The translations under genes were made by a program, and so were the position numbers. The notes beneath the pieces are model-generated. The model was given only the letters and a program-made list of their open reading frames with translations, made no database searches and was not told where the DNA came from. From Flavobacteriales bacterium (GTDB lineage: Bacteria; Bacteroidota; Bacteroidia; Flavobacteriales_D; Crocinitomicaceae): DNA of 64,000 nucleotides. The stretch is from assembly GCA_947500755.1 (NCBI GenBank), contig CANMTO010000007.1, positions 1 to 64,000 of the forward strand. The letters run 5' to 3'. Of the stretch, positions 1 to 9,682 are shown one piece after another (position 1 is the first letter of the stretch; the number at the start of each line of letters is the position of its first letter).

Positions 1-3000
1 ACATCCGTTTGCATCCGTGGCTGTTACCGTGTAAACACCCGCTGGAATGTTATTTAAATCCTCCGTAATCGCCTGGTTACTCCATGCGTATACGTACGGT
101 GCAACTCCACCATTTACCGTTAAATTGATTGATCCTACATTGTTTCCAAAACATCCCACATTTACTTGAGTATAACTTGAAGTAAGTGCGGATGGTTGAG
201 TAATCGTTACTGTTGTCGTTGCCGTACATCCATTTGCATCCGTTACTGTTACCGTATATGATCCTGCAGTAAGGGTTGTTGGGTCTTCAAGTGTTGTGTT
301 GTTACTCCAAGCATACGTGTATGGCGCGGTGCCTCCGGTAACTGTTAAATTTATTGAGCCCGTATTGTTACCACTACACAATACATTCACTTGCGTCGTA
401 CTTAAGGCTAATCCCGCTTGAGGTTGGTTTATGGTAACTGATACTGGTGCAGAAACACATCCGTCAACACTTATTGCTGTGTACGTATACGTTCCTGGTT
501 GTAAATTCTGTGTTGGTGATCCTCCATAGGTATACGGTGCATTCCCTCCTGCTGCACTTAAACTTACTGACCCTATTCCTCCAAAACACAACACATTACT
601 TGGGGTTGCTGTTAATACTGGTTGTGGGAATACCGTAAATTGACTCGTCGTACTACATCCATTTGATGCATTGTATGTTATCGTGCTCGTTCCTGGGCTT
701 ACTCCCGTTACTAGACCTAATGCAGAAATCGTTGCTACGCCCGTATTAGAGCTGCTCCATGTGCCTGGAGTTACTGCATTCGCCAATTGCGACGTTAATC
801 CCAAACAAGCAGACAAGGTTCCCGTTATTGGTTGAAGTGGGTTGATTGTTACCGTTCCTGTACCTGTAACAGGAGGACAGCCCGCCACCGTGTAGGTTGC
901 TGTGTAAGTCGTTGTTGTGTTTGGAGTAACCGTTATCGTAGATCCTGTAGTTCCGCCCGGTGACCAGGTAAACGTTCCACCAGGAACGGTTGATGTTGCT
1001 GTTAATGTTGCTTGTTGACCGGCACATACCGTCGCATTAGTTACCGTTACCACAGGAACAGGGTTTACTGTTACCGTTACTGGGGTTAGAGCGGAAGCGC
1101 AACTAATTCCCGACCAAGTGATTCGCACGTATCCGTTGCCTGCATTACCTGTCATGTTTCCTCCGTTAGGGTTAGGCATTGAAGCATTTCCAGGAATGGT
1201 ATTTCCTCCCAAAACACCTCCAAGATAGGATGATCCTCCTCCGCCTCCATCGTCATTGAAAGCCGCACCACCGCCATAATACCCGCCGCCACCGCCGCCG
1301 CCATCGCCATTTTTGTTTCCTCCTTGGCCTAAAGAGCCTGCGGCATTTCCACCGCCACCTGCGGCTTGAGTGCCGCCGCCGCCGCTACCATTATTTCCAT
1401 TGAGTCCGCCACCAGCTCCAGCTTGTTGACCACAGCATCCTGCGCCTCCACCTCCACCTGACACTATAATTCTGTTAGCCAATCCATTGCCTCCAAGACG
1501 TACATCGGAAGCCCCTCCTCCGCCTCCAGAGCAACCCGCAGGACCTGCATTGCCTCCTCCGTTCCAACCACCACCACCTCCTGCGACACAAGTTGAACCC
1601 ATCCCTCCCGTGTAAACCGTTAGCGTTTGACCCGCAGTTAAGGCCACCGTTCCTGTAGCATACCCTCCATTCGCCCCGATATTTCCATCATCTCCCCCTT
1701 TAGCACCCCATGCTTCAATGGTGTACACACCGGTTACAGGTGCAGTGAAATTTTGTACACCTCCGGTGAACGGGAAGTTTTGAGATCCCCCCTGAGCCGT
1801 TGCTGTTTGCACATAATACGTGGTGGTTGTTTGCAAATTGGGGGTAGTATAGGCAGCATTGATCCCCAGTTGACCTGTTCCGTTGGCGTTGGCATACCAT
1901 ATATAATTATTGTTTTGTCCTCCTGTTGCATTAAGGGTTGTGCTGCCTGGCCCACACAAGGTAACGTTGTTCGCTGTTGGTGCTGCCGGTAAGGCATTCA
2001 CCGTAACGGTGGCCGTAGCAGTGACTGGAGGACATCCAGCCGCAGAATAAGAAACCGTATATTGAGTAGTTGTATTAGGCGTGACTGTTACCGACGAACC
2101 TGTTAAATTACCTGGATTCCATGTAAAGGTGCCTCCTGGAACATTGGCTGTTGCGGTTAACGTTGCCGTTTGACCAGAACAGATGGTTGACCCCGTTGCT
2201 GTTACTATGGGTTGTGGATTGATAGTAACGGTAACTGGAGTTAAGGGTGATGGACAACCCTGTGCATTCCAAGAAATAAGAATCTGGCCATTACCGTTTT
2301 GTACGCCTGTAGTTGTTGTTCCTCCATTGACACCCCCAACATACGAGGAGCCGCCGCCGCCGCCATTGTTATACCCGCCGCCGCCACCGCCGTAAAATCC
2401 ACCGCCGCCACCGCCGCCGCCAGCAGACCACCCAGAACCATCTCCTCCTTGTCCAAGAGTCCCTGCGGTTACGCCACATGGGCCTCCGCTATTTGCAAGA
2501 GCCCCGCCTGCAACTTGTGTGCCCCCAGAATTTGGACTGTTTGTACCGTTGTTACCAGTGAGTCCTCCTCCGTGACCTCCTGCAGCATACGACCAACCAC
2601 AACCGCCGCCACCTCCTGCAACTATAATTCGATTCGCCAAAGCATTTCCTCCAACTCTTATATCCGAAGCCCCTCCTCCAGGAGTGCCATTTCCAGCACT
2701 TCGATTCGCACCGCCGCCATTCCAACCACCCGGAACGAAAGTACAGCTGCCGTAGGGATGATCTCCCAAACGATCTTGTCCTTGACCGCCAACATACACA
2801 TTGATTACTTGTCCTGCGTTTAAAGTTGTTGTACCTTGTGCTCTACCTCCGAGCCCGCCGTTTGTTGGATAATAAGTCGTTACATTTCCTCCGCGTGCAC
2901 CATATAAATCGAACGTATAGGTACCAGTTACCGGCGCCGTGAACGATTGAGGGCCTCCGGTAAAATTGAATGTCTGTGAACCAACCCCAAAATTTCCAGC

Positions 3001-3876
3001 CTGTTGAGTATTGACATAATACGTTGTGGTCGTATTTATAACTGGCGTTGTAAAGCTTGCGCCTGTGCCAAGAAGTGTGGACCCTGCGGCATTAGCATAC
3101 CAATTATACGTTGCAAGCCCCCCGGTAGCCGTTAACACCGTGCTCCCTGGGCCACAGAGTACCAAATTGCCATTTACCGTTGGCGCTTGAGGAGAAGGGT
3201 TTACTGTAATTGTAATCGTTGCACAATTTGGGCTCGCCTGCCCGTTACTGTTGTTGTTTACGTAATAAGTGGTCGTGACTGCTGGGCTTACAGTAATTGA
3301 TGCTCCGGAACCAATTAATGTTCCTCCGCAGGAGCCTGTGTACCAGTTTTGGGTACCCATTGTGCCGTTTGCGGTGAGGGTGGTGCTTTGCCCAGCACAA
3401 ACGGAAGCTGCGCTTGCGGTGATGCTAGTTGGTGAAGTTACTCCACCCGCACAATTCGTAGATCGGTACCCCAAGTTTCTACTAACATTACAAGCACAAG
3501 AAGCTCCCTGTGCCCAATTTCCCATTTGTAGATAATAGGTTTGTGTCGATGGGGCGGTCCACTGAATATATGAACCCAAGCCGCACCAATCGTCGTTGGC
3601 CGCCATGGCGCCGGACATTGCAGAACTATTAATTGTTAGATAGGGATCGCCGTTGTAGGAAGCTGACGGAGCAATAGAACTACAATAAGTAAATTGATAC
3701 GTACATCCAGCTTGTGCTGGGAAAGACACATACCCAAGGCAGGAATGCTGGAAAAACTGCCAGTTCATGTTGGGATTAATTGCGCCTAAATTCGTGGCAC
3801 AGCAACATTGCGCTATTGCCGATTGGGTTGAAAAAGTTAGGACAACGATTGCGAGTAGGTGTAGGCGTTTTAACAT
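1..3876 (-). CDS. giant secreted adhesin-like protein with two glycine-rich modules and SprB-type repeats (3' end outside window)
   Basis: The frame is open from an ATG at 3874-3876 to the window edge, giving 1292 codons. Residues 1-23 look like a signal peptide ending in AIAQ. Residues 24-145 form a Cys-rich region resembling PPC-like beta modules (NDDWCG...IQWTAPSTQTYYLQM). Then follow Ig_7/CHU_C-associated Ig-like modules (about 144-298), a glycine-rich module (about 299-543), Ig-like modules (about 543-696), a second glycine-rich module (about 698-927), an Ig-like module, a BIG2-like stretch (about 1010-1080), and at least three SprB-like repeats (PYTYAWSN...AGSYTVTVTDANGC) running off the edge. 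The glycine-rich modules resemble the ALK/LTK-type domain: TAPVTGTY start, poly-Gly tracts and an ASDIRVGG motif. By family knowledge such proteins are T9SS cargo and surface adhesins; the C-terminal sorting domain is not in view, so export by T9SS is inferred. Confidence 0.85.
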   Translation of the reverse strand, partial: MLKRLHLLAIVVLTFSTQSAIAQCCCATNLGAINPNMNWQFFQHSCLGYVSFPAQAGCTYQFTYCSSIAPSASYNGDPYLTINSSAMSGAMAANDDWCGLGSYIQWTAPSTQTYYLQMGNWAQGASCACNVSRNLGYRSTNCAGGVTSPTSITASAASVCAGQSTTLTANGTMGTQNWYTGSCGGTLIGSGASITVSPAVTTTYYVNNNSNGQASPNCATITITVNPSPQAPTVNGNLVLCGPGSTVLTATGGLATYNWYANAAGSTLLGTGASFTTPVINTTTTYYVNTQQAGNFGVGSQTFNFTGGPQSFTAPVTGTYTFDLYGARGGNVTTYYPTNGGLGGRAQGTTTLNAGQVINVYVGGQGQDRLGDHPYGSCTFVPGGWNGGGANRSAGNGTPGGGASDIRVGGNALANRIIVAGGGGGCGWSYAAGGHGGGLTGNNGTNSPNSGGTQVAGGALANSGGPCGVTAGTLGQGGDGSGWSAGGGGGGGGFYGGGGGGYNNGGGGGSSYVGGVNGGTTTTGVQNGNGQILISWNAQGCPSPLTPVTVTINPQPIVTATGSTICSGQTATLTATANVPGGTFTWNPGNLTGSSVTVTPNTTTQYTVSYSAAGCPPVTATATVTVNALPAAPTANNVTLCGPGSTTLNATGGQNNNYIWYANANGTGQLGINAAYTTPNLQTTTTYYVQTATAQGGSQNFPFTGGVQNFTAPVTGVYTIEAWGAKGGDDGNIGANGGYATGTVALTAGQTLTVYTGGMGSTCVAGGGGGWNGGGNAGPAGCSGGGGGASDVRLGGNGLANRIIVSGGGGGAGCCGQQAGAGGGLNGNNGSGGGGTQAAGGGGNAAGSLGQGGNKNGDGGGGGGGYYGGGAAFNDDGGGGGSSYLGGVLGGNTIPGNASMPNPNGGNMTGNAGNGYVRITWSGISCASALTPVTVTVNPVPVVTVTNATVCAGQQATLTATSTVPGGTFTWSPGGTTGSTITVTPNTTTTYTATYTVAGCPPVTGTGTVTINPLQPITGTLSACLGLTSQLANAVTPGTWSSSNTGVATISALGLVTGVSPGTSTITYNASNGCSTTSQFTVFPQPVLTATPSNVLCFGGIGSVSLSAAGGNAPYTYGGSPTQNLQPGTYTYTAISVDGCVSAPVSVTINQPQAGLALSTTQVNVLCSGNNTGSINLTVTGGTAPYTYAWSNNTTLEDPTTLTAGSYTVTVTDANGCTATTTVTITQPSALTSSYTQVNVGCFGNNVGSINLTVNGGVAPYVYAWSNQAITEDLNNIPAGVYTVTATDANGC

Positions 3877-3893
3877 GTCAATAAATCTTAAGT

Positions 3894-3901
3894 CAAAATT
3901 A
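3894..3901 (-). promoter_or_regulatory. candidate -7 promoter element of the giant secreted protein
   Basis: The minus strand reads TAATTTTG, a match to the Bacteroidota sigma-A -7 consensus TAnnTTTG, 17 nt upstream of the ATG at 3876. No good -33 TTG is seen at the usual spacing. The rest of the 217-bp gap to accC is AT-rich without another visible signal. Confidence 0.4.
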
Positions 3902-4093
3902 CTTTTTTACGGCCTTTTGACGAAATTTTTTGGACCCCGTTGCCATTAAATTTATGTTAATCTACTGAAAATTGGATGGTTTCGAAAATTTTCCTTGACT
4001 AGAAGTAGTAGTTTGACATAAATTAGATTTTGACGAGTAATATTTAACATTGTTAAAATTACGAAACCCAAAAACTTAAGGTTGCTTACATTT

Positions 4094-5428
4094 TTACAAA
4101 GAAAATGTCTCCATGAATTTTGTAGTAAAGTCCCCTTCAATAAATTTTGGGTCTTGCATTAACTTTTGATGAAAAGGTATGGTTGTTTTAACCCCTTGAA
4201 TGATATATTCATCCAATGCCCTACGCATTTTCAGTATGGCTTCTTCACGTGTTTGAGCGACTACAATTAGCTTAGAAATCATGGAATCATAATTTGGAGG
4301 AATGGTATATCCCGCATAAACGTGGGTATCTATTCGTACACCATGACCTCCGGGTGAGTGATAATCGGTGATTTTTCCGGGAGAAGGACGGAAATCATTG
4401 TATGGGTCTTCTGCATTAATTCTGCATTGAATTGCATGAAGAATTGGGGTATAATTCTTTCCGGAAATTTTCTCGCCAGCGGCTAATTTAATTTGCTCTT
4501 TTACCAAATCGAAATTAATAACCTCTTCGGTGATCGTGTGTTCTACTTGAATTCGAGTGTTCATTTCCATGAAATAAAAATCACGGTTTTTATCGACAAG
4601 AAATTCAACCGTGCCAACACCTTCATAGCGAACGGCTTTTGCTGCTTTTATCGCCGCTTCACCCATTTTATCTCTAAGCTCCGGAGTCATAAAAGGCGAG
4701 GGCGTTTCTTCTACTAATTTCTGGTGTCTGCGTTGAATCGAACAATCTCGTTCTGAAAGGTGGCAAGCATTACCGAATTGGTCTCCAGCAATTTGAATTT
4801 CTATGTGACGAGGTTCTTCAATGAACTTTTCCATGTACACACCATCGTTCCCAAAAGCAGCGGCAGCTTCTTGTCGGGCAGAATCCCAGGCCTCTTGCAG
4901 GTCGTCTTCTTTCCAAACAATACGCATTCCTTTGCCTCCACCTCCTGCGGTGGCTTTTAAAATTACGGGGTATTTTATGGTTTCCGCATTAATTTTAGCG
5001 TCTTCTACGTCTCTCAACAAACCAACAGAACCGGGAATACAAGGAACTCCTGCGGCAATCATGGTTGCTTTTGCCGTGGCTTTATCGCCCATCGCTGCAA
5101 TTTGTTCTGGAAGGGCGCCGATAAACTTGATGCCATGCTCTTGACACACCCTTGAAAACTTTTCGTTTTCAGAGAGAAATCCATATCCTGGATGAATAGC
5201 ATCAGCATTTGTAATCTCTGCTGCTGCAATTATATTTGGGATAGATAAGTAAGATTTTGAGCTTATGGGGGGGCCAATGCAAACGGCCTCGTCTGCGAAT
5301 CTCACAGGAAGGGAATCTTTATCCGCCGTGGAATATACAGCCACTGTTTTAATTCCCATTTCTTTGCAGGTACGAATAACCCGCATGGCAATTTCACCAC
5401 GATTGGCAATTAGAATTTTCTTAAACAT
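4094..5428 (-). CDS. accC: acetyl-CoA carboxylase, biotin carboxylase subunit
   Basis: ATP-dependent carboxylation of biotin on BCCP, the first half-reaction of malonyl-CoA formation for fatty-acid synthesis in the cytosol. The 444-aa length is normal for AccC. Visible are the N-terminal [11 protein letters not shown] start, the ATP-grasp glycine loop GGGGKGM at residues 162-168, and the catalytic/biotin-site motif [10 protein letters not shown] at 288-297. It follows accB by 9 nt and closes a minus-strand run (plsX-fabH-accB-accC), so subunit co-expression is expected. The partner carboxyltransferase genes are not in the window. Confidence 0.97.
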   Translation of the reverse strand: MFKKILIANRGEIAMRVIRTCKEMGIKTVAVYSTADKDSLPVRFADEAVCIGPPISSKSYLSIPNIIAAAEITNADAIHPGYGFLSENEKFSRVCQEHGIKFIGALPEQIAAMGDKATAKATMIAAGVPCIPGSVGLLRDVEDAKINAETIKYPVILKATAGGGGKGMRIVWKEDDLQEAWDSARQEAAAAFGNDGVYMEKFIEEPRHIEIQIAGDQFGNACHLSERDCSIQRRHQKLVEETPSPFMTPELRDKMGEAAIKAAKAVRYEGVGTVEFLVDKNRDFYFMEMNTRIQVEHTITEEVINFDLVKEQIKLAAGEKISGKNYTPILHAIQCRINAEDPYNDFRPSPGKITDYHSPGGHGVRIDTHVYAGYTIPPNYDSMISKLIVVAQTREEAILKMRRALDEYIIQGVKTTIPFHQKLMQDPKFIEGDFTTKFMETFSL

Positions 5429-5437
5429 ATGTGTTAG

Positions 5438-5911
5438 TTATGCAGGTTCAACCAAGAACAGAGGCTGATCGAATTCTACGGGTGTAGCGTCATCCACAAG
5501 GACTTTCACAACTCTACCGCTCACTTCGGATTCGATTTCATTGAACAATTTCATTGCCTCAATAATACAAATTTTATCTCCTTTTTTGATTTCTGAACCA
5601 ACTTCTGCAAACGCTGGTTTATCTGGGCTTGATGACCGATAAAAGGTTCCAATCATTGAGGATTTTATCGTAATGGTTGAAGTGCTTTCCGATAGAGATG
5701 AAACAACAGGCTCACTCGTGCCAGCTAAGGGTGCAGGCGTTGGCGCGTTGTTTATTACTGGTGCTGCTACTTGCGGCGCCATATAAACTCCAGACGGAAC
5801 CATGTTTGGACCTTTAATGTTAATCTTAAATCCATCCTTTTCAATTTCAACCTTTCCCAGACCAAGTTTAGAAACCAGTTTAATTAAGTCTTTAATTTCT
5901 TCGTTATTCAT
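5438..5911 (-). CDS. accB: acetyl-CoA carboxylase biotin carboxyl carrier protein
   Basis: Carries the biotin that shuttles CO2 between AccC and the carboxyltransferase. At 157 aa it has normal BCCP size: an N-terminal helix (1-40), a flexible Ala/Pro/Thr linker (about 45-78), and a C-terminal biotinyl domain (80-157) with EAMKLFNEIE, the modified lysine being K121. It lies 9 nt upstream of accC and 9 nt downstream of fabH. This is the fatty-acid-synthesis type of BCCP (MKLFN); a second, differently typed carrier sits at 22117. Confidence 0.97.
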   Translation of the reverse strand: MNNEEIKDLIKLVSKLGLGKVEIEKDGFKINIKGPNMVPSGVYMAPQVAAPVINNAPTPAPLAGTSEPVVSSLSESTSTITIKSSMIGTFYRSSSPDKPAFAEVGSEIKKGDKICIIEAMKLFNEIESEVSGRVVKVLVDDATPVEFDQPLFLVEPA

Positions 5912-5920
5912 AGTGTAAAA

Positions 5921-6910
5921 TTAAGAATTATATGCCCATTTGATATATACTGCGCCCCAAGTAAATCCACCTCCGAAGGCGCTCAAAATTATATTATCTC
6001 CTTTTTTTAATTGTTTCTCATAATCCCACAAACAAAGCGGTAAGGTACCGGCTGTGGTATTTCCATATTTTTGAATATTAATCATTACCTTTTCTTTAGG
6101 CAATCCCATTCGATTCGCTGTTGCATCAATGATGCGCAAATTAGCTTGATGCGGAACCAACCAAGCAACATCCTCGCTACTTAAGTTGTTTTTTTCCATA
6201 ATTTCCGCGGAAACTTCAGCCATGTTCGTAACCGCAAATTTAAACACTTGTTTTCCTTCTTGCTTTACATAGTGCATTCTGTTTTCCACCGTTTGAATGC
6301 TGGCGGGATTCAAGGAGCCACCTCCTGGCTGAACCAAATACTCTCTTCCTGAACCATCGCTGCGCAGAATAAAGTCCTGAATACCCATTCCTTCATGGTT
6401 CGGTTCAATTAACACTGCCCCTGCCCCATCGCCAAAAATCACACACGTCGTGCGGTCTTCATAATCTAAAATCGAGGTCATTTTATCAACCCCAACCACA
6501 ACCACTTTTTTATATCGGCCTGTTTCTATAAACTGTGCAGCAGTGGAAATTGCGTAAATAAAACCAGAACAAGCCGCAATTAAGTCATATCCCCAAGCAT
6601 TTTTCATGCCTGTTTTATCGCACAACACATTTGCCGTGCTTGGAAATGGATAATCTGGAGTTACTGTGGCTACAATTACTAACTCAATATCTAGTGGGTC
6701 CGTGTTTGTTTTTTTCAGCAAACCTTCTACCGCTTTGGCCGCCATATCTGAAGATGCTCCGTTTTTCAATACTCGTCGCTCTTTAATACCCGTTCGGGAT
6801 GTAATCCATTCATCGGAGGTATCTACAATCTTCGCCAAATCTTCATTGGTCATCACGTCTTCTGGAACGTATCCTTGAACAGCTGTTATGGCGGCGTATA
6901 TTTTATTCAT
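5921..6910 (-). CDS. fabH: 3-oxoacyl-ACP synthase III
   Basis: Condenses acetyl-CoA (or a branched primer) with malonyl-ACP to begin fatty-acid synthesis. The 329-aa product carries the Cys-His-Asn catalytic triad: C114 in AACSGF, H255 in VPHQANLR and N285 in YGNTTAGT. The start overlaps the plsX stop by one base (TAATG), indicating translational coupling. Primer specificity (straight versus branched) cannot be read from the sequence with confidence, although Bacteroidota usually use branched primers. Confidence 0.97.
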   Translation of the reverse strand: MNKIYAAITAVQGYVPEDVMTNEDLAKIVDTSDEWITSRTGIKERRVLKNGASSDMAAKAVEGLLKKTNTDPLDIELVIVATVTPDYPFPSTANVLCDKTGMKNAWGYDLIAACSGFIYAISTAAQFIETGRYKKVVVVGVDKMTSILDYEDRTTCVIFGDGAGAVLIEPNHEGMGIQDFILRSDGSGREYLVQPGGGSLNPASIQTVENRMHYVKQEGKQVFKFAVTNMAEVSAEIMEKNNLSSEDVAWLVPHQANLRIIDATANRMGLPKEKVMINIQKYGNTTAGTLPLCLWDYEKQLKKGDNIILSAFGGGFTWGAVYIKWAYNS

Positions 6911-7848
6911 TAGTTGAATGCTTTTTTTATTTTCAGTGATAGCTTTTTGGTCGCTACTTCATTGGCATGCAGAATCATATTTAGGACTGCTGTTTCATTA
7001 CTACAACCATGACCAATTACCACGTTTCCTTTAATTCCAAGAATGGGTGTTCCTCCATAATTTTCGAAATTAAATAAATTGAAATAATCATCATCAATTC
7101 CACGTTCTTTTAGGATGTTGTAAAAGCCTTCTGCCTCTTTAAGGACCACATTACCTGTAAATCCATCACAAACAATTACATCGGCTTTGTTTGTAAAGAT
7201 ATCTCTTCCCTCAATATTGCCTATAAAATTAATTGAATCTATATCTTGAAGCATTTTGTAAACCGCTTGGGTTAGCAAATTTCCTTTGGATTCTTCTGCG
7301 CCGATGTTTAGGAGTCCAATTCGAGGTTGGTCTATTTTTAATATATGTTCTGCGTACAAGGACCCTAGTTCTGCGAATTGGCAGAGTACATCGGCCTTAC
7401 AATCCGCATTTGACCCCACATCTAACAATACAGATTTTCTGCCGTTCACGCACGGGATGGTTGCTGTTATGCACGGGCGTATGACCCCAGGTATGGTATT
7501 AATTTTGTAGATTGAACCGACCAACATGGCTCCCGTGTTTCCTGTGCTAGCGAAAACATCTATTTTACCTTCACTTAAATAATCTAGACCTATCGCAATG
7601 GAGGCATTTGGTTTTCTTGAAAAAGCCCGTGTGGGGTGGTCATCCATACCAATGATTTCTGGTGAATGAACAATTTCAAAACCCGAGGCCTCTTCTTGGA
7701 GCACAATCAATTCATTCCTTATTTCTGTTTCATCACCAAAAAGAAAAATACAAGAATCACCATTCAATGCCCGTTTTGCTTGAACAGCACCCAATAGATT
7801 TACATTTGGCGCAAAATCGCCACCAGAAACATCTAAACCAATATTCAT
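6910..7848 (-). CDS. plsX: phosphate acyltransferase PlsX
   Basis: Makes acyl-phosphate from acyl-ACP for glycerolipid synthesis. The 312-aa product shows the family N-terminus [13 protein letters not shown] and the glycine-rich [10 protein letters not shown] and VCDGFTGNV motifs. It sits between rpmF and fabH, an order widely conserved in bacteria (DUF177-rpmF-plsX-fabH), with a one-base overlap into fabH. This supports coordinated control of membrane-lipid synthesis and ribosome production. Confidence 0.96.
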   Translation of the reverse strand: MNIGLDVSGGDFAPNVNLLGAVQAKRALNGDSCIFLFGDETEIRNELIVLQEEASGFEIVHSPEIIGMDDHPTRAFSRKPNASIAIGLDYLSEGKIDVFASTGNTGAMLVGSIYKINTIPGVIRPCITATIPCVNGRKSVLLDVGSNADCKADVLCQFAELGSLYAEHILKIDQPRIGLLNIGAEESKGNLLTQAVYKMLQDIDSINFIGNIEGRDIFTNKADVIVCDGFTGNVVLKEAEGFYNILKERGIDDDYFNLFNFENYGGTPILGIKGNVVIGHGCSNETAVLNMILHANEVATKKLSLKIKKAFN

Positions 7849-7858
7849 TTAACGGTCA

Positions 7859-8053
7859 TTATGCCGCAGCTTCTTCTTTCTCTGCTACGACCTTCCCCTT
7901 GTAATACAATTTCCCTTCATGCCAATGTGCATGATGAAATAAATGCGGCTGACCTGTTGTTGGACAGGTTGAAACATTCGCGGCAACCGCTTTCTTATGG
8001 GTTCTTCTTTTGTCTCTTCTCGTGGTAGAAATACGACGTTTAGGATGTGCCAT
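7859..8053 (-). CDS. rpmF: 50S ribosomal protein L32
   Basis: A 64-aa basic ribosomal protein beginning [20 protein letters not shown], which matches bL32. It lacks the two CxxC zinc pairs found in zinc-binding L32 forms (one Cys only, in STCPTTGQ). It lies 14 nt after the DUF177 gene and 10 nt before plsX, the canonical neighbourhood. Confidence 0.95.
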   Translation of the reverse strand: MAHPKRRISTTRRDKRRTHKKAVAANVSTCPTTGQPHLFHHAHWHEGKLYYKGKVVAEKEEAAA

Positions 8054-8067
8054 TTTTACTTGTTATA

Positions 8068-8574
8068 TTAATTTAATTTATTCAGTGCCTCCCATCTTGG
8101 GTCAACATCATTCTTATTGTCTTGTGGAGTATCGGAACTATTCAAAAACCTCAATACTTCGGGGTCGCACCCATCATTATCATGAATGAACCTTGAGGGT
8201 AGGGAAACAATCAAAAGTTCGTACAGCGGTTGGAACATATCAATTTGATAGCTGTCTGGCGGAAGAATTACTAACGATTCGTCTAAAGACTCCTCCGTTC
8301 CAAATTTGTAAATTAACTCCATTGCTCCATGTACGTCAAGACTCATGTTTTCGTTACATCGATCGCATAAAACCTCGAGCTGCGCCTCAAGCGTTAGAGA
8401 AAGCAGCATCATTGTCTCTTTCTTTTCTAACTGAACCTTAGCCATACCAATACCTTTGTGAATTCCAAAGCTCTCACAAGAATCAAAGAACGACGCTTCG
8501 AGTACATACTCAAAGTGATGGTTGCCTAGTTTCAACCCTGAAAACGGCAGTATGTGTGGACTACTTTTAAGCAT
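8068..8574 (-). CDS. yceD: DUF177/YceD-family protein
   Basis: A small protein upstream of rpmF. YceD/DUF177 proteins are linked in other organisms to 23S rRNA accumulation, but the molecular role is not settled. The ATG at 8574 (product MLKSSPHILPFSGLKLGNH, 168 aa) is preferred over one at 8622, because Bacteroidota homologues begin with this PF-GLK-G-H pattern; the extra 16 residues look non-conserved. A CDRC pair is visible mid-protein, as in the family. Its position directly before rpmF and plsX is the best evidence. Confidence 0.85.
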   Translation of the reverse strand: MLKSSPHILPFSGLKLGNHHFEYVLEASFFDSCESFGIHKGIGMAKVQLEKKETMMLLSLTLEAQLEVLCDRCNENMSLDVHGAMELIYKFGTEESLDESLVILPPDSYQIDMFQPLYELLIVSLPSRFIHDNDGCDPEVLRFLNSSDTPQDNKNDVDPRWEALNKLN

Positions 8575-8631
8575 GATTAAAAAGGCGGGTGTAAAGTTAC
8601 TGCATTTTTTTGAATTGCCCAAAGAACGTCG

Positions 8632-9681
8632 CTACGCAATTCCTTCATACTCTTTTTGTCCTGCGCTAAATCCCAAAGGATTCTGGTTGTTTGCCGTATA
8701 ATTCCGCCTGTTTCTTACCGCGTCAATCGCCAAGTACAGGGCGTTTCGCATACCCTCTGCAGAGGACTCCCCTTTACCTGCAAGGTCAAAGGCCGTGCCG
8801 TGTCCGGGCGAGGTTCTAATGATGCTTAGGCCTGCGGTGTAATTTACACCGGCATCAAAGGCTATGGCCTTGAACCCTGTTAACCCTTGGTCATGATACA
8901 TCGCAAGTACCGCATCAAACTCGAAACAGCTGCCAGCACCAAAAAAGCCATCGGCTGAATATGGTCCAAAAGCTAAGATTCCTGAGTTTTTGGCATTGCT
9001 AATTGCCGGTGAGATTTGCTCCATTTCTTCCATGCCAATGGTTCCTGATTCTCCCGCATGTGGATTCAATCCAAGCACCGCAATTTTAGGCTTGATCACA
9101 TTAAAGTCTTGCCTTAACATTACATCAAGATTCTTAATCGCTGTAACCACCGTGTCTTTAACCACGGCAGCAGGAATGTCTTTAATTGCGATGTGGTTTG
9201 TTGCTAAGGCTACTTTTAATCGTTCCGCGCAAAGCACCATTAATGCCCCCTCCGCTTTAAATCGATCATTATAATACTCTGTATGGCCTGTAAATCCTGG
9301 GGAGATCGCATGAATGTTCTGTTTAGATACTGGAGCGGTAACTACCGCATCTATCGTTTTTGCGCTTAAATCTTCGGAAGATTTTTCAAGTGCCCAGAGG
9401 GCTATTCTTGCAGAGGCTTCCGAGGGTTTTCCCTCCAAGACATCCACCTGTTCTTTCGGGCTAATTACATTCAGCTTTCCCAATAGGGCCTGACTAATGT
9501 TTTGAATTGTTTGAACTGGTAAGTCTTCTAAATTTAATTGCTTCTTCCACTTGTTTAATAGCGCGACCGGGCAATACGCAACAACGGTCAACTCCTCAAG
9601 CAATCGATGATCAGCAAATAGTTTAACGATTAGTTCCGGTCCAATCCCGGCGGGATCTCCACAAGTAATTCCTATTTTCAT
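8632..9681 (-). CDS. pdxA: 4-hydroxythreonine-4-phosphate dehydrogenase
   Basis: NAD-dependent oxidation of 4-phosphohydroxythreonine in the DXP-dependent pyridoxal-phosphate pathway. The true start is the ATG at 9681, giving MKIGITCGDPAGIGPE as in the family and 349 aa. The longer frame to 9813 overlaps pepA by 130 bp and is rejected. Metal-binding histidines are visible in GFTGHTEYY, NPHAGE and YHDQGLTGFK. One base separates it from the pepA stop. Confidence 0.95.
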   Translation of the reverse strand: MKIGITCGDPAGIGPELIVKLFADHRLLEELTVVAYCPVALLNKWKKQLNLEDLPVQTIQNISQALLGKLNVISPKEQVDVLEGKPSEASARIALWALEKSSEDLSAKTIDAVVTAPVSKQNIHAISPGFTGHTEYYNDRFKAEGALMVLCAERLKVALATNHIAIKDIPAAVVKDTVVTAIKNLDVMLRQDFNVIKPKIAVLGLNPHAGESGTIGMEEMEQISPAISNAKNSGILAFGPYSADGFFGAGSCFEFDAVLAMYHDQGLTGFKAIAFDAGVNYTAGLSIIRTSPGHGTAFDLAGKGESSAEGMRNALYLAIDAVRNRRNYTANNQNPLGFSAGQKEYEGIA

Positions 9682-9682
9682 T

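Noticed and set aside
1200-2760. Low-complexity GC-rich tract as a misassembly or foreign insert
   Set aside because: The frame stays open through both glycine-rich modules and the modules differ in detail, so it is coding sequence with glycine bias.
2299-2823. 174-codon plus-strand frame
   Set aside because: Lies antisense to the glycine-rich module; the Gly codons (GGN) read as Ala/Pro/Ser codons on the other strand, producing a long frame without gene features.
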